Below are positions 10,167 through 20,112 of a DNA stretch of 64,000 bases, one piece after another. Positions within the stretch are counted from its first letter, which is position 1, and each line of letters begins with the position of its first letter. The position numbers were made by a program, and so were the translations under genes. This DNA is from Rhodospirillaceae bacterium. GTDB lineage: Bacteria; Pseudomonadota; Alphaproteobacteria; Rhodospirillales; Rhodospirillaceae. The DNA is taken from positions 398,921-462,920 of the forward strand of contig NSIP01000001.1 in the NCBI GenBank assembly GCA_002737725.1. Reading direction: 5' to 3'. The notes beneath the pieces are model-generated. The model ran no database searches and had not been told where the DNA came from. It saw only the letters and a list, made by a program, of their open reading frames with translations.

Positions 10167-12227
10167 TTATCTCGCTGCCAGTGTGCGATGGGCGCTCGTC
10201 AGCATCGCCAACACATCGCAGCCCATATATATAAAGTCAGCCACACCTGCGGCGTGTAAAGCATTCTCTGCCTTACCGCCACGCCCGGCAAGATAGACGG
10301 TGGTGGCCCCCGCAGTTTTCAGGGCCTGCGCCATGGTCGCGGCCTTATCGGCATAAATGGCGTCGGTGGAGCAAATCACGGCCAAGCCCGCGCCTGATGC
10401 GCCAAATTCTTTGGCAATGGCAACGGGATCATCACCGCCTGCGCCCATCACGGCTTCAATCCCCCCCGCTTCGAAAAAGTTTTTGGCAAAACTTGCGCGC
10501 GCTGTGAAATCAGCCGCACGACCAATATTGGCCAGGAGTATTTTGGGCAACGCGCCGTGTTTGGCTTTGTAGGTGTCGGCTTGGTCACGCAGATGTTCGA
10601 AAGCGTCTGCCGCACGCACGCGTGGTAACGGTGTCATGCTAATCGGCGTCCCCGCCAAAGCTTGCGCCATGGCCAGCACGTTGACGCCGTCGTTTGAGGC
10701 TTTAACCAACATGTCCATCAGTGGGCCATCGGCGGGCTCTGGCAGCTTGCTTAAAGTTCCCACAGCGCTCTGATCGCGCTTTTTCAAAATGCTCGCAACG
10801 TCAGGGTGATCGGCAGCGGTGGTTGGTTCGTAAACGTTGGGAAATTCACTCACGCCCGTCAGCGCATCTTTGCGGCGTGCAATATTTTTAGCGCGCTCAG
10901 TTTGTACGGTGGCAATTTTCTGTCCGATGAACCCCGACATCAACGCCTTGGCCATACCCCCGGCGCGTTCGATGTCTTGGAAGAAGGCCCAGGCTGCTTC
11001 TGACACTTTGTCTGTCAATGTTTCAAATAAATAAGCGCCACCTGCAGCGTCGACCACTTTGTTGGCGCCGGTTTCTTCTTGCAGGATGATCTGCGTATTG
11101 CGTGCGATCCGCCGCCCCAACTCGCGCGGGTGGCCCAAAGCGCTGTCGAAAGGTAAAACCGCAACCGCATCGGCACCGGCGATGCCAGCGCCAAAGCAGG
11201 CCATGGTGGTGCGCAAAATATTCACCCACGGGTCGCGCTGGCTCATCATACGCGGGGCGGTCAGCGCGGTAATGGGTGCGGTGCGTTTTTCAGGGCTGGC
11301 GCCGCAGGCTTCGGCAACGCGACCCCACAATTTTCGGGCAGCTCGAATTTTTGCTACCGTCATGAACAAGTCGGCATCGGCGGCCAGCGTGAAAGCCATT
11401 TGTCCGCAGGCCGCATCGATATCCAGGCCCGTTTTAACCACGGCGCGCAAATACTCCACGGCTGTGGCCATGACGCAGCCCAACTCCTGGGCCTCGGCGG
11501 CACCGGCTGAGTGATACACAATCGATTTGACGTTCAGCGCTCGGGCATGCGGATACGTTTTGGCCACATACGCCGTTGTGTCGGACATACGCGCCAGCAC
11601 CACATCCATGGGCACAATCAGTTTGCCCGCTGCTGCAAATGTGCCCAACGGATCAGTGCCCAAATTGAAGCACACCTGATCAGGTTTCAGTCCGCGCGCC
11701 GTCATCATGTGCATGAACACCGCCGACAACGGCACCGATGGGCCATTGGGTTCCAGCACGATGGGTGCCAGGTCAAGCAGAACGCCCTTTAGCACGGTTT
11801 CAAAATCTTTCAGCGAACGCACAGCTACGCCATTGGCCCCGGAGGGGTCGACCCTCAAGATGATCGAGGTTGCTCCGCCCTCAAGATCTTCCAAAATCTG
11901 CTGGTTAGCGATCTCAGGGTCGGGATGGCCATGGACTTGGCGAATGTCCCAGCCGCTTTGCGAGGTGCCCAAAGCCGATGTGCCGCGCGTGTAGGGCGCG
12001 CCACCGGGAAACCCATCGTCGGCGTGCCAGTCGGCTTTCGTATAAAGTGGTTTGATGGAAATGCCGTCGTAGGTGCGGCTGACCAGCTTTTTGTCGAAGG
12101 GGGCACCGGCCAGCACCTTCTCGATCAGTTTCAGCCAAGCTTCTTCAGACGCGGCGGGAAAATCGGCCGCCAGCGCTAAAATCTCATCGTCAGTGGAGGC
12201 TTGAGAACGACCGTCAGCCACGCGCAC
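10167..12227 (-). CDS. mutA: Methylmalonyl-CoA mutase, small subunit
   Basis: Predicted protein of 686 residues, homologous to the large subunit but without the DxHxxG cobalamin signature in its C-terminal domain, as expected for the non-catalytic chain of a heterodimeric mutase. The N-terminal half keeps the barrel sequences ([25 protein letters not shown]). The start is uncertain: AGGAG is followed after 3 bases by GTG at 12227 and after 9 bases by another in-frame GTG at 12221; the second spacing is more usual. First gene of the mutA-mutB-meaB unit. Confidence 0.93.
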   Translation of the reverse strand: MRVADGRSQASTDDEILALAADFPAASEEAWLKLIEKVLAGAPFDKKLVSRTYDGISIKPLYTKADWHADDGFPGGAPYTRGTSALGTSQSGWDIRQVHGHPDPEIANQQILEDLEGGATSIILRVDPSGANGVAVRSLKDFETVLKGVLLDLAPIVLEPNGPSVPLSAVFMHMMTARGLKPDQVCFNLGTDPLGTFAAAGKLIVPMDVVLARMSDTTAYVAKTYPHARALNVKSIVYHSAGAAEAQELGCVMATAVEYLRAVVKTGLDIDAACGQMAFTLAADADLFMTVAKIRAARKLWGRVAEACGASPEKRTAPITALTAPRMMSQRDPWVNILRTTMACFGAGIAGADAVAVLPFDSALGHPRELGRRIARNTQIILQEETGANKVVDAAGGAYLFETLTDKVSEAAWAFFQDIERAGGMAKALMSGFIGQKIATVQTERAKNIARRKDALTGVSEFPNVYEPTTAADHPDVASILKKRDQSAVGTLSKLPEPADGPLMDMLVKASNDGVNVLAMAQALAGTPISMTPLPRVRAADAFEHLRDQADTYKAKHGALPKILLANIGRAADFTARASFAKNFFEAGGIEAVMGAGGDDPVAIAKEFGASGAGLAVICSTDAIYADKAATMAQALKTAGATTVYLAGRGGKAENALHAAGVADFIYMGCDVLAMLTSAHRTLAAR

Positions 12228-12324
12228 AAACTCCTGGAAACGTCACCTATTCTATCGTCGTTCTTAGAACCGTGTCGCCGGGCCGTCAAATCTGGAAAAT
12301 ATGAGCAGTGAAGGGGTCTAAACC

Positions 12325-13587
12325 TTACTTCTCGGCCATTTTTTCGACTGCTTTCCAGGCGCGCAGGAAATTGCCGCTCCAAATTTTGCCGATATCGCGC
12401 TCGGAGTAGCCGCGCTTGACCAGTTCTTTGGTCAGGCCCGCCGCTTCGGCAGCGGTTTTGTAGCCGATGACCCCGCCGCTGTGTTCCATATCGGTCGAGA
12501 CGCCGACATGATCGATCCCAATCAGTTTCACGGCGTAGTCAATGGAATCAGCCAAATCGACCACCGTGGCCCCGGCGTTGGCCCAGCGTTCACGGTAGCC
12601 GGTCATGGCCTTCATGAACTCAGGCATTTTTTCTTTGGGCAGTTTCGCTCCTGCATCGGTGAAGGTCTTAAGGTCGAAACTCTTTTCAATCGCGGCCAAG
12701 TCATCTTGTTGTTCTTTCGACGCACTCTTGAGGTAGCTCGGGAACGCGACAATGTGCACAACCCCACCTTTGGCAGCGATGGCCTTTATTTCTGCATCCG
12801 AGAGGTTGCGCGAGGTGTCTACTTTGGCCTTCACACCGACGTGCGAAGCTACTACGGGGGCTTTGGACAATGTGACCGCCTGCATCAAAGCCTGGCTCGA
12901 GATTTGCGACACATCGACGATGATCCCTAAGCGGTTCATCTCGGCCACAGCTTGTTTGCCCAAGGACGTGAGGCCGCTGTGCTCGCCATCCTTGTCGCCG
13001 TTTTTCTCTTGGGGCCGGTTACTGTCGGCGAATTGGTTGTTGCCCGCATGATTGAAAGCCACCATACGCAAGCCAAGTTGGTACAACGCACTCAACCATT
13101 TTGTATCTTCGCCGTAGGGGTAAGCGTTGACGATGGACAACACGACAAAGTGTTTTCCGCTTTTGACAATTCGCGGCATATCATCTGCGCGTCTCGCCAG
13201 CTCAATGCGATCAGGGTATGTGCTCAGCATTTTTTCAATAGCCGCCAGTTTGGTGTCCATTTCTTTACGCGCCTTGGCGTAATTCTCGGGTGTGCGCTTA
13301 TTTTGCAATGCGAATAACACAAACGCCGCCCCGTCCAGCTTGCCTGCGTCCATCTTGGGCAAGTCCACTTGCATCTTGGTGTCTTTACCAGCGTCCTTAT
13401 CTCCGGTCATAAAATCCAGCGGGATGTCCATTTCGGCGTCAAACGTGATGACACGCTCGTGAATGGCCATGGCTTTCGCGTCGATATCGATTGCTGTGGG
13501 TGGCGCGGGGGCTTTGGTCGCGCAACTGGCCATCAGTATCGACAGCGCCGCGAGCGTCAGGCAGCGAAAAATTGTATTAATGATCAT
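12325..13587 (-). CDS. Exported lipoprotein dipeptidase (M19 family)
   Basis: Predicted protein of 420 residues starting at the ATG at 13587, preceded by GGGGA. The N-terminus is a lipoprotein signal with lipobox LMASC. M19 zinc-binding blocks are present in the order ERVITFDAEMDIP, AFNHAGNNQFADSN, DVSQIS, ASHVG and GVSTDMEHSGG. The first motif reads DAEMDIP where typical members have DxHxDxP, so one metal-ligand His appears replaced by Glu; activity may be altered. It is a distant paralogue of the gene at 5623 and the two bracket the methylmalonyl-CoA mutase operon. The frame is open upstream to 13824, but that part is not signal-peptide-like. Confidence 0.88.
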   Translation of the reverse strand: MIINTIFRCLTLAALSILMASCATKAPAPPTAIDIDAKAMAIHERVITFDAEMDIPLDFMTGDKDAGKDTKMQVDLPKMDAGKLDGAAFVLFALQNKRTPENYAKARKEMDTKLAAIEKMLSTYPDRIELARRADDMPRIVKSGKHFVVLSIVNAYPYGEDTKWLSALYQLGLRMVAFNHAGNNQFADSNRPQEKNGDKDGEHSGLTSLGKQAVAEMNRLGIIVDVSQISSQALMQAVTLSKAPVVASHVGVKAKVDTSRNLSDAEIKAIAAKGGVVHIVAFPSYLKSASKEQQDDLAAIEKSFDLKTFTDAGAKLPKEKMPEFMKAMTGYRERWANAGATVVDLADSIDYAVKLIGIDHVGVSTDMEHSGGVIGYKTAAEAAGLTKELVKRGYSERDIGKIWSGNFLRAWKAVEKMAEK

Positions 13588-13732
13588 TCCCCATATGTCT
13601 TGGCTAAGATCGTAGCGGGAGCTTGATCGGGGGTCGACTCTTTCGCAGAGGCAAAGCCACATAAAGGCAATGCATGGAGAAGGTTCTGCTTTTTGGGTTC
13701 CCGTCGAGACGATTTCAGTCTTCAATCCGCCC

Positions 13733-14290
13733 ATGCCCAGTTTTGATCGCCCGACCGATGCCACTCTCGCGCCTTCGCCCTGGGTGTTGCGCTTTGCAGC
13801 GCTCATTGCTCCTGGCGGCACCATTCTCGACGTTGCTGCCGGTCATGGGCGCCATACGCGAGCTTTGCGCGCGCTCGGCTTTGGGGTGCTGGCGACAGAC
13901 ATTGATATTTCAGGGCTTGCGGACCTGAAGTCCGATTCGGGCGTACTTATTCAGGCGGTGGATCTGGAAACCGGGACCTGGCCATTCATAGGGCGGACGT
14001 TCGATGCCATCATCGTTACCAACTATCTCCATCGCCCACACTTTATGCACTACATCAGCGCACTCAACGAGGAGGGTGTGCTGGTCATCGAAACGTTTGG
14101 GCAAGGCAACGAACTTTTGGGTCGTCCGCGCAATCCCGATTTTCTGCTGCGACCTGGTGAATTGCTGGACGCGTTTTCGCCCACGCTCCATATTGTTGCT
14201 TACGAACATGGCGCCGAACAGGAGCCACGGCCCGCCGTGCGTCAAAGATTATGCGCCGTCAAAACCCATGCTCCGGTTTTATTACCATGA
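13733..14290 (+). CDS. Small class I SAM-dependent methyltransferase
   Basis: Predicted protein of 185 residues from the ATG at 13733 (MPSFDRPTD). Motif I is ILDVAAGHGRHTRAL, motif II VLATDID and motif IV FDAIIVTNYLHRP, typical of compact Methyltransf_12/TehB-like enzymes. The substrate is unknown. Its TGA stop overlaps the ATG of the next gene (ATGA at 14287-14290), so the two are translationally coupled. It is divergent from the dipeptidase gene at 12325-13587. Confidence 0.8.
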   Translation: MPSFDRPTDATLAPSPWVLRFAALIAPGGTILDVAAGHGRHTRALRALGFGVLATDIDISGLADLKSDSGVLIQAVDLETGTWPFIGRTFDAIIVTNYLHRPHFMHYISALNEEGVLVIETFGQGNELLGRPRNPDFLLRPGELLDAFSPTLHIVAYEHGAEQEPRPAVRQRLCAVKTHAPVLLP

Positions 14291-15804
14291 ACCCGATGAC
14301 GATGATCTTGCGTATTGCTGCTGTCGGCCTACTATCGCTCAGCCTCGGCGATACGGCCTCAGCCAAGACCTTGCGCATCGCCATGATTTCTCCGGCGATT
14401 ACGTTCGGCGCGCCATATTCCCGAGATGAAGGCGGTATGATCCGTTGGGCGATTTACGACAACCTCACCATCATCACGCCGGGGGGTGATTTAAGCCCGA
14501 GCTTGGCAGAATCTTGGACCATCGAAAACGATACGACGTGGATCTTTAAGCTACGCACGGGCGTGGTGTTCTCGAACGGTGAAGTTTTCGATGCTGCTGC
14601 TGCTGCTGCTGCGATCAACAGTTTGATCGATCCGACTCGGCGCTTTCCGCGCCTGCTCGATATTCCCGGCATTGTCGGGGCCCGCGCGCGCGATGCCACA
14701 ACGTTAGAGATTGTCACCGCCAAGCCCGATCCTTTATTGGCCCGGCGACTGAGCCTGGTGCCGATCCCTGCGCCCAAAGCCTGGGCCGAGATGGGGCCAG
14801 AGGTTTTTGCGAAAAACCCTATCGGCACCGGCCCTTTTAGGGTCGTAAAATGGGGCGCGGCCGGGTATCGCCTTGAAGCTGTGCCGACCTCGTGGCGCAA
14901 ATCAAAGCAAATCGATGTCATCGAGACCAACACCATCACTGATGCCACGGCTCGCATTAAAGCGCTGTTGTCGGGCCGGGTTGACGTTGCGCTGGGTTTG
15001 GGCCCGGACGATCTCGAAGAAATCAAAGCTGCCGGCTACACCACACGTATTGTGCCCATTCCCAGCGTGCTTGCGGTTGCCTTTCGCACTGTGCGTGATG
15101 ATGCCGCGCCCTTGAAAGATGTGCGCGTGCGCCTAGCTTTGAATTATGCTGTCGACAAAGAAACCATCGTTGCCACAATTCTGGCGGGGACGACGCGTGT
15201 GGCCAGCCAAGGAACGGTGCCCGGTATCCCAGGCTATAATTCGAATCTCAAGCCGTATGCGTACGATCCAGCCAAAGCCAAGGCGTTGTTAAGTGAGGCG
15301 GGCTACCCCAACGGCTTCAATCTTTCGATTCTCGTTTACGGCGGCTTGCTTCCCAACGATACGACGATTTTTCAAAAGGTTGCTCAGGACTTAGGCGCGA
15401 TTGGCGTGAACGTCGAGCTTCGCTCGATGACGTTCCCTGATTATGCGCGGCGGCTTTTCAACGGCGATTGGGAAGGCTTCGATGCGTTCTCCAACGGCTG
15501 GCTCAGCATCGGAATCGGTGATCCCATCCGCGCTGTTGATCAATTTTCCTGCGGCTATAACGCGCCCTTCTTTTGCGAACCGGGGATGATGCCATTGATT
15601 GATGCCACGCGCACCGAGATGGACCCCATCAAGCGCGACAAACTGATGCAAAACGTTATGGCGGAATTCAATAAAGTGGGTGTGGCTTTGTGGTTGGTGG
15701 AGTTTTCGACCATCACCGGCCTTTCGCCGCGCGTCAAAAATTACGCCACGCGGGGCGAAGGCATCTCGATTAATTTTGAGGCCATTGAACTTGAAACAAA
15801 GTAG
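14287..15804 (+). CDS. ABC transporter substrate-binding protein, oligopeptide (SBP_bac_5) type
   Basis: Predicted protein of 505 residues with a Sec signal peptide (LRIAAVGLLSLSLGDTASA). The family 5 fold is evident from LAESWTIENDTTWIFKLRTG, NPIGTGPFRVVKW, VRLALNYAVDKETIV and the late GDPIRAVDQFSCGYN stretch. Such proteins deliver peptides, nickel, opines or glutathione to an ABC permease. No permease or ATPase gene is adjacent, so the cognate transporter must be elsewhere or absent. A run of six GCT codons plus GCG at 14593-14613 encodes seven alanines. The start at 14287 overlaps the upstream stop. Confidence 0.88.
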   Translation: MNPMTMILRIAAVGLLSLSLGDTASAKTLRIAMISPAITFGAPYSRDEGGMIRWAIYDNLTIITPGGDLSPSLAESWTIENDTTWIFKLRTGVVFSNGEVFDAAAAAAAINSLIDPTRRFPRLLDIPGIVGARARDATTLEIVTAKPDPLLARRLSLVPIPAPKAWAEMGPEVFAKNPIGTGPFRVVKWGAAGYRLEAVPTSWRKSKQIDVIETNTITDATARIKALLSGRVDVALGLGPDDLEEIKAAGYTTRIVPIPSVLAVAFRTVRDDAAPLKDVRVRLALNYAVDKETIVATILAGTTRVASQGTVPGIPGYNSNLKPYAYDPAKAKALLSEAGYPNGFNLSILVYGGLLPNDTTIFQKVAQDLGAIGVNVELRSMTFPDYARRLFNGDWEGFDAFSNGWLSIGIGDPIRAVDQFSCGYNAPFFCEPGMMPLIDATRTEMDPIKRDKLMQNVMAEFNKVGVALWLVEFSTITGLSPRVKNYATRGEGISINFEAIELETK

Positions 15805-15955
15805 ATCGTGGCAAAAAACGGCTCCAAACCGCCTGAAACCGCCATGCCCTCAGAGCGCACACGACGCATTGGCCATCTTGGGTCAGCCGGGGGGCCTATG
15901 CTAGGGTCGGCTAATTGGCTCAGCGCACTGTATTTAATCTTTCCGGAGGGACGTC

Positions 15956-18127
15956 ATGAATAAGATCTCCAACCCAAACCTTACCCTTCAGGCACAAAGT
16001 CGCCGGGGATTTATGGGAACGACCGCAGGCGGGCTAACGCTGGCCATGACGCTGCCGACCACGCGCTCGGCCGCGGCCAAAGGTGAGGGGGCGGCGTACT
16101 TAAGTGCCTATGTGAAAATCACACCCGATGATGTTGTGTCTGTCGTGGTGCCAGGAATCGAGTTTGGTCAAGGCGTCTATACGAGCTTGCCGAAAATCTT
16201 GTGCGAAGAGCTCGAAGCAGATTTCAGCCGCGTCGAGATTAATCTGGCCACGGCCAATATGGCCTTTGCGAACCCGGCTAAAAAACGCCAAAGCACGGGC
16301 AACTCCGACGCCATTGTTGGCTATATGCCGGTGCTGTTGAAAACCGGCGCCCAAGGCCGTGAAATGCTGGTGTCGGCTGCCGCGAAGCAATGGGGTGTGA
16401 AGCCCGACCAATGCCGCGCTGAAAACGGCAAAATTTATCACGACGCGTCGAAGCGCAGCGTGACGTTCGGTGCTGTTGCTGCGGCTGCGGCCAAGTTGCC
16501 GGTTCCAGCCGAGCCGAAATTGAAAGACCCCACAACCTGGAAACTCATTGGCAAAGATTTCACGCGCAAAGACACGCCTGCCAAAGTTGATGGCAGCGCT
16601 CACTATGGTGCCGATATTGCCGCTGAAGGTTTGTTGGTTGCTACGCTCACCACCTCGCCGGTCTTCGGCGGTCAAGTGAAGTCTTACGACCGCGCCGCTG
16701 CACTGGCGGTGAAGGGTGTCGTGGGTGTGGTCGACATCGACAATGGCTCGGGCACGGGTGGGTTGGCGGCGGTGGCTGAAAATTTCTACCAAGCTAAAAA
16801 GGCACTTGATGCCGCCAAGATTGAGTGGGATTCCAAGGGCGGTGAGAATTTTAGCTCGGCGCAACACTCGCGTGATTTGCGCGCAGCCCTTGAAGAGACT
16901 GGCAAGCCGGTCGCGCCCTTCAAAAAAGGCGATGTGCCTGAAGCTTTCAAGACAGCCGCAAAAACACTTGAGGCGATTTACGAAGTCCCCTTACTGGCCC
17001 ACGCCTGCATGGAGCCGATGTCGTCGACAGCTTTCGTGACTGACAACTCATGCATGCTGTGGTCGCCTGCCCAAAATCAAACAGCGTCGCATGAATTAGC
17101 GGTCAAAATGACCGGGCTGTCGGCCGACAAAGTGACGTTACAAAACACGTTTGCGGGCGGCGGTTTTGGGCGGAAGTGGGAACTCGATTTCACGCGTCAA
17201 GTTCTGCAGATCGCGTTAGCGGTCAAAGGGCGGCCGGTTCGCCTGTATTGGACGCGTGAAGAAGATATCCAACACGATTATTATCGCCCGGCCTATGTTT
17301 CGCGGGTACGCGGCGCGCTGGATAAAGACGGTAACCTCATTGCGCTCAGCGCCAAGATCGCCGGGCAATCGATGTTGGCGTTTCAGAAACGCCCAGCGCC
17401 TGTAGATTTCACCTCCATCGGCGGGGCGATTAATCCGGTGTACGGCGTGCCGAATACGGACATGGAGTATGTCGAGAAAAACCCCAATGTGCCCGTTGGC
17501 TTCTGGCGCTCGGTGGCCGGTTCGCAACATGGCTTTACCTCGGAAAGCATGATCGACGAAATGGCGGTGCTGGCGGGTAAAGATGCCTTCGAATTCCGCA
17601 TGACCATGCTGAAAGACAAGGCACGCGAATTGGCGGTTCTGAAGTTGCTGAAGGAAAAATCTGGCTGGGGCACGAAGTTACCTGCAGGCGAAGGCATGGG
17701 CTTGGCGTTCACACCCGGGTTTGGCGCCGTCGTGGCTCAGGTCGCGCATGTGGCCGTCAAGAACGGCGAGTTACGCGTGAAAAAAATTACGTGTGTGGCC
17801 GATTGCGGAACGCTGATCGAGCCCAGCAATGTGATTGCTCAGCTCGAAAGCGGCATGGTCTATGGCTATTCGGCCGCATTGTGGGACGAAATCACGATCG
17901 AGAAGGGCGCTGTCAAGCAAAGCAACTTTACCGATTACCCCATGCCGATCTTGGCCAATACGCCCGAGATGGAGATTCATCTAATTCCCAGTAGCGGTAA
18001 GCCCGGCGGCGTCGGCGAAACCTCGGTTCCAGCGGTGGCGCCTGCCATTGCCAATGCGGTATTTGCGGCCACAGGTCAGCGGATTCGCAAGCTTCCGCTG
18101 AAGAGCGCAGGCTTCAGTGTCGCCTGA
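15956..18127 (+). CDS. Tat-exported molybdopterin-binding subunit of a xanthine-dehydrogenase-family oxidoreductase (IorB-like)
   Basis: Predicted protein of 723 residues. A twin-arginine signal (SRRGFMGTTAGG) precedes a large molybdenum hydroxylase chain of the isoquinoline 1-oxidoreductase beta type. Cofactor-binding loops include TFAGGGFGRKWELDF near residue 400, VPVGFWRSVAGSQHGF near 505 and the C-terminal GKPGGVGETSVPAVAPA, which carries the catalytic Glu. An AGGAGG-like ribosome site precedes the ATG. Family members normally pair with a small [2Fe-2S] subunit encoded next door; none is visible here. Reaction: hydroxylation or oxidation of an N-heterocycle or aldehyde in the periplasm, substrate unknown. 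Confidence 0.9.
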   Translation: MNKISNPNLTLQAQSRRGFMGTTAGGLTLAMTLPTTRSAAAKGEGAAYLSAYVKITPDDVVSVVVPGIEFGQGVYTSLPKILCEELEADFSRVEINLATANMAFANPAKKRQSTGNSDAIVGYMPVLLKTGAQGREMLVSAAAKQWGVKPDQCRAENGKIYHDASKRSVTFGAVAAAAAKLPVPAEPKLKDPTTWKLIGKDFTRKDTPAKVDGSAHYGADIAAEGLLVATLTTSPVFGGQVKSYDRAAALAVKGVVGVVDIDNGSGTGGLAAVAENFYQAKKALDAAKIEWDSKGGENFSSAQHSRDLRAALEETGKPVAPFKKGDVPEAFKTAAKTLEAIYEVPLLAHACMEPMSSTAFVTDNSCMLWSPAQNQTASHELAVKMTGLSADKVTLQNTFAGGGFGRKWELDFTRQVLQIALAVKGRPVRLYWTREEDIQHDYYRPAYVSRVRGALDKDGNLIALSAKIAGQSMLAFQKRPAPVDFTSIGGAINPVYGVPNTDMEYVEKNPNVPVGFWRSVAGSQHGFTSESMIDEMAVLAGKDAFEFRMTMLKDKARELAVLKLLKEKSGWGTKLPAGEGMGLAFTPGFGAVVAQVAHVAVKNGELRVKKITCVADCGTLIEPSNVIAQLESGMVYGYSAALWDEITIEKGAVKQSNFTDYPMPILANTPEMEIHLIPSSGKPGGVGETSVPAVAPAIANAVFAATGQRIRKLPLKSAGFSVA

Positions 18128-18202
18128 TACACGCCTAAGTCATTGTTTTTAGACCTTTCGCGCCGTTCTTCCTCTGTCTAGACTGAACCAGGGGAAGAGG
18201 GC

Positions 18203-19156
18203 ATGGCGCGTTCAATCTTAATCACAACGCTCATGATGGTGTGCGCAAGTGTGGCGTCGATGCAGACGCCTGCGCAGGCCCAAAAAGCGATTCAGGATTG
18301 TCCCACCTGCCCCGAGGTGATCGTCATTCCCTCTGGGTCATTCATGTTTGGCACCCATCCAAGTGCCTTCGAGCTCGACAAGGTTGGGCGTGGCCGCGCC
18401 GAAGCAGGCCAAATCAAAATCAATATCAGCCAGTCATTTGCCATGGGCCGCACGGAAGTGACCCGCGCCCAATATGCGGCATTTGTGATGGATGCCGGCT
18501 ACGATCCCGAGACGAAATTCTGCCGGATCTGGGATCAGGTTGGGCGGCGGTTCTCAGACGTGCCCAAACGCAATTGGAACGACCCTGGCTTGCTTTCAAC
18601 GGCGCGCGATGATCACCCCGTGACATGCGTCAGCTGGGATGATGCCCTGGCCTATACGCAGTGGCTGAGCAAGCAAACGGGAAAGCGTTACCGTTTGCCC
18701 AGCGAAGTCGAGTGGGAGTACGCCGCGCGCGCAGGATCGAACAAAAAAAGATTTTGGAGCGATGACGCCTCGGAAGGATGCGCCTACGCCAACACCTATG
18801 ACCTCACAGCGCGTCGCGCCTATCCGTTGTCATGGACACATGTTGGGTGTGCCGATGGATTTCCCGATGTCGCCCCCGTGGGTTCGTTGTTGCCGAATGC
18901 CTTGGGGCTTCAAGACGTCGTGGGCAATGTGTGGGAATGGGTCGCTGATTGCTTCACCACATCAAAAATTGGTCGCCCGAAAGATCAGCGTGCCTGGACG
19001 TGGGAGGGGTGTTCTGATCGTGGCTTGCGGGGAGGTGGCTGGATGAGCGCGCCCGACCGCAGTCGTGTTGCTTTCCCCGCTGGCGATCCACCCGATGATC
19101 GTTATTCATTCTTGGGCTTTCGCGTGGCACGCGATCTTGAGTCCGGCGAGAATTGA
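18203..19156 (+). CDS. Exported SUMF1/FGE-like protein, array copy 1
   Basis: Predicted protein of 317 residues with a Sec signal peptide. The mature part opens with QDCPTCPEVIVIPSGSFMFG, the diagnostic start of the FGE-sulfatase (SUMF1) fold, and continues with FAMGRTEVTRAQYAAF, YRLPSEVEWEYAARAG, VVGNVWEWVADC and FLGFRVARD. The segment that holds the two catalytic Cys of true formylglycine-generating enzymes reads LRGGGWMSAPDRSRVAF here and has no Cys, so it probably does not make formylglycine. Eight Cys are shared with the other copies. First gene of a tight four-gene run; GGGGAAGAGG precedes the ATG. Confidence 0.9.
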   Translation: MARSILITTLMMVCASVASMQTPAQAQKAIQDCPTCPEVIVIPSGSFMFGTHPSAFELDKVGRGRAEAGQIKINISQSFAMGRTEVTRAQYAAFVMDAGYDPETKFCRIWDQVGRRFSDVPKRNWNDPGLLSTARDDHPVTCVSWDDALAYTQWLSKQTGKRYRLPSEVEWEYAARAGSNKKRFWSDDASEGCAYANTYDLTARRAYPLSWTHVGCADGFPDVAPVGSLLPNALGLQDVVGNVWEWVADCFTTSKIGRPKDQRAWTWEGCSDRGLRGGGWMSAPDRSRVAFPAGDPPDDRYSFLGFRVARDLESGEN

Positions 19157-19170
19157 GAAGGAATGATCAC

Positions 19171-20112
19171 GTGATTTTTCGTCTCAGCTCAATCACCCTG
19201 ATCTTAGTCGCCATGCTTGCGCCACCAACTCTGGCCGCGCCCGCCGCCGGAAGCGTAGTGAAAGATTGCCCCACATGCCCCGATCTGGTCGTTGTCCCCG
19301 CAGGAAAATTCCGCATGGGCACACCCAAAAGCCAAGTGGCCAATAACGAAACTGGTGAAGCACCGCCGGTGCCCATGACGATTCCCAAACCGTTTTTCAT
19401 GGGTAGATATGAAGTCACCCGCGCCGAGTTCGAGGTTTATGCACGCGAAAAGAATTTCGAGTCGGTCGGCTTGTGCCGCGTGTGGAACAAAACCAAAGGT
19501 CGTTATGATGACGATCGCAATCGTACCTGGCGCAAGCCGGGCGTGCCTGAACAGCCTCAGCCCAATCATCCCATCAGTTGCGTCAATTGGTTTGAAAGCA
19601 AAGATTATATCGCCTGGCTTGCGGCAAAAACCGGCAAACCGTACCGCCTGCCCACGGAAGCCGAATGGGAATACGCCGCGCGCGCCGGATCATCAGGCAT
19701 TTATCCGTGGGGCCCGGACGAGAATAGCTGCAAAACCGCCAACGTCTACGACATCACCACTCTGAAGAAAACGCCGCTGGCTTGGGCTCATGCGATGTGC
19801 ATGGACGGCTTTGCCGACGTGGCGCCTGTCGGTTCGCTCAAGCCCAACAAATTCGGCATCTACGATATGATCGGTAACGTGTGGGAATGGGCCGAAGATT
19901 GCGCGACAAAAAGCCACATCGGTCGCCCCAGCGACGGCACGGCCTGGGTGTGGGAAGGCGGCTGTAAGCGCGTTATTCAGCGCGGCGGCGGCTGGTTCAC
20001 CTCGGTTGAACGCGCGCGTCCTGGTTATCACGGGGACGCCGCAGCATTAGATCGGTTCGATTTCGGTGGCTTTCGTATCGCGCGTGACCTGACGGTGGAG
20101 GAACAGAAATGA
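19171..20112 (+). CDS. Exported SUMF1/FGE-like protein, array copy 2
   Basis: Predicted protein of 313 residues. I place the start at GTG 19171, because GAAGGA ends 8 bases before it and it begins directly with a good signal peptide (IFRLSSITLILVAMLAPP); a TTG at 19153 overlapping the previous stop is an alternative. The mature part begins KDCPTCPDLVVVPAGKFRMG, then FMGRYEVTRAEFEVY, YRLPTEAEWEYAARAG, MIGNVWEWAEDC and FGGFRIARD. The position of the FGE catalytic cysteines reads RGGGWFTSVERARPGY, without Cys. Its stop overlaps the ATG of copy 3. Confidence 0.9.
   Translation: MIFRLSSITLILVAMLAPPTLAAPAAGSVVKDCPTCPDLVVVPAGKFRMGTPKSQVANNETGEAPPVPMTIPKPFFMGRYEVTRAEFEVYAREKNFESVGLCRVWNKTKGRYDDDRNRTWRKPGVPEQPQPNHPISCVNWFESKDYIAWLAAKTGKPYRLPTEAEWEYAARAGSSGIYPWGPDENSCKTANVYDITTLKKTPLAWAHAMCMDGFADVAPVGSLKPNKFGIYDMIGNVWEWAEDCATKSHIGRPSDGTAWVWEGGCKRVIQRGGGWFTSVERARPGYHGDAAALDRFDFGGFRIARDLTVEEQK

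Noticed and set aside
14593-14613. Six GCT codons plus GCG in the solute-binding protein gene as a possible phase-variable repeat
   Set aside because: A triplet repeat does not shift the frame and the seven alanines are compatible with a helix, so no regulatory role is supported.
16100-16867. 255-codon minus-strand frame opposite the molybdopterin hydroxylase gene
   Set aside because: It lies wholly antisense to a strongly conserved gene, has a His/Arg-rich composition typical of reverse-strand shadows in GC-rich DNA, and matches no family I know.
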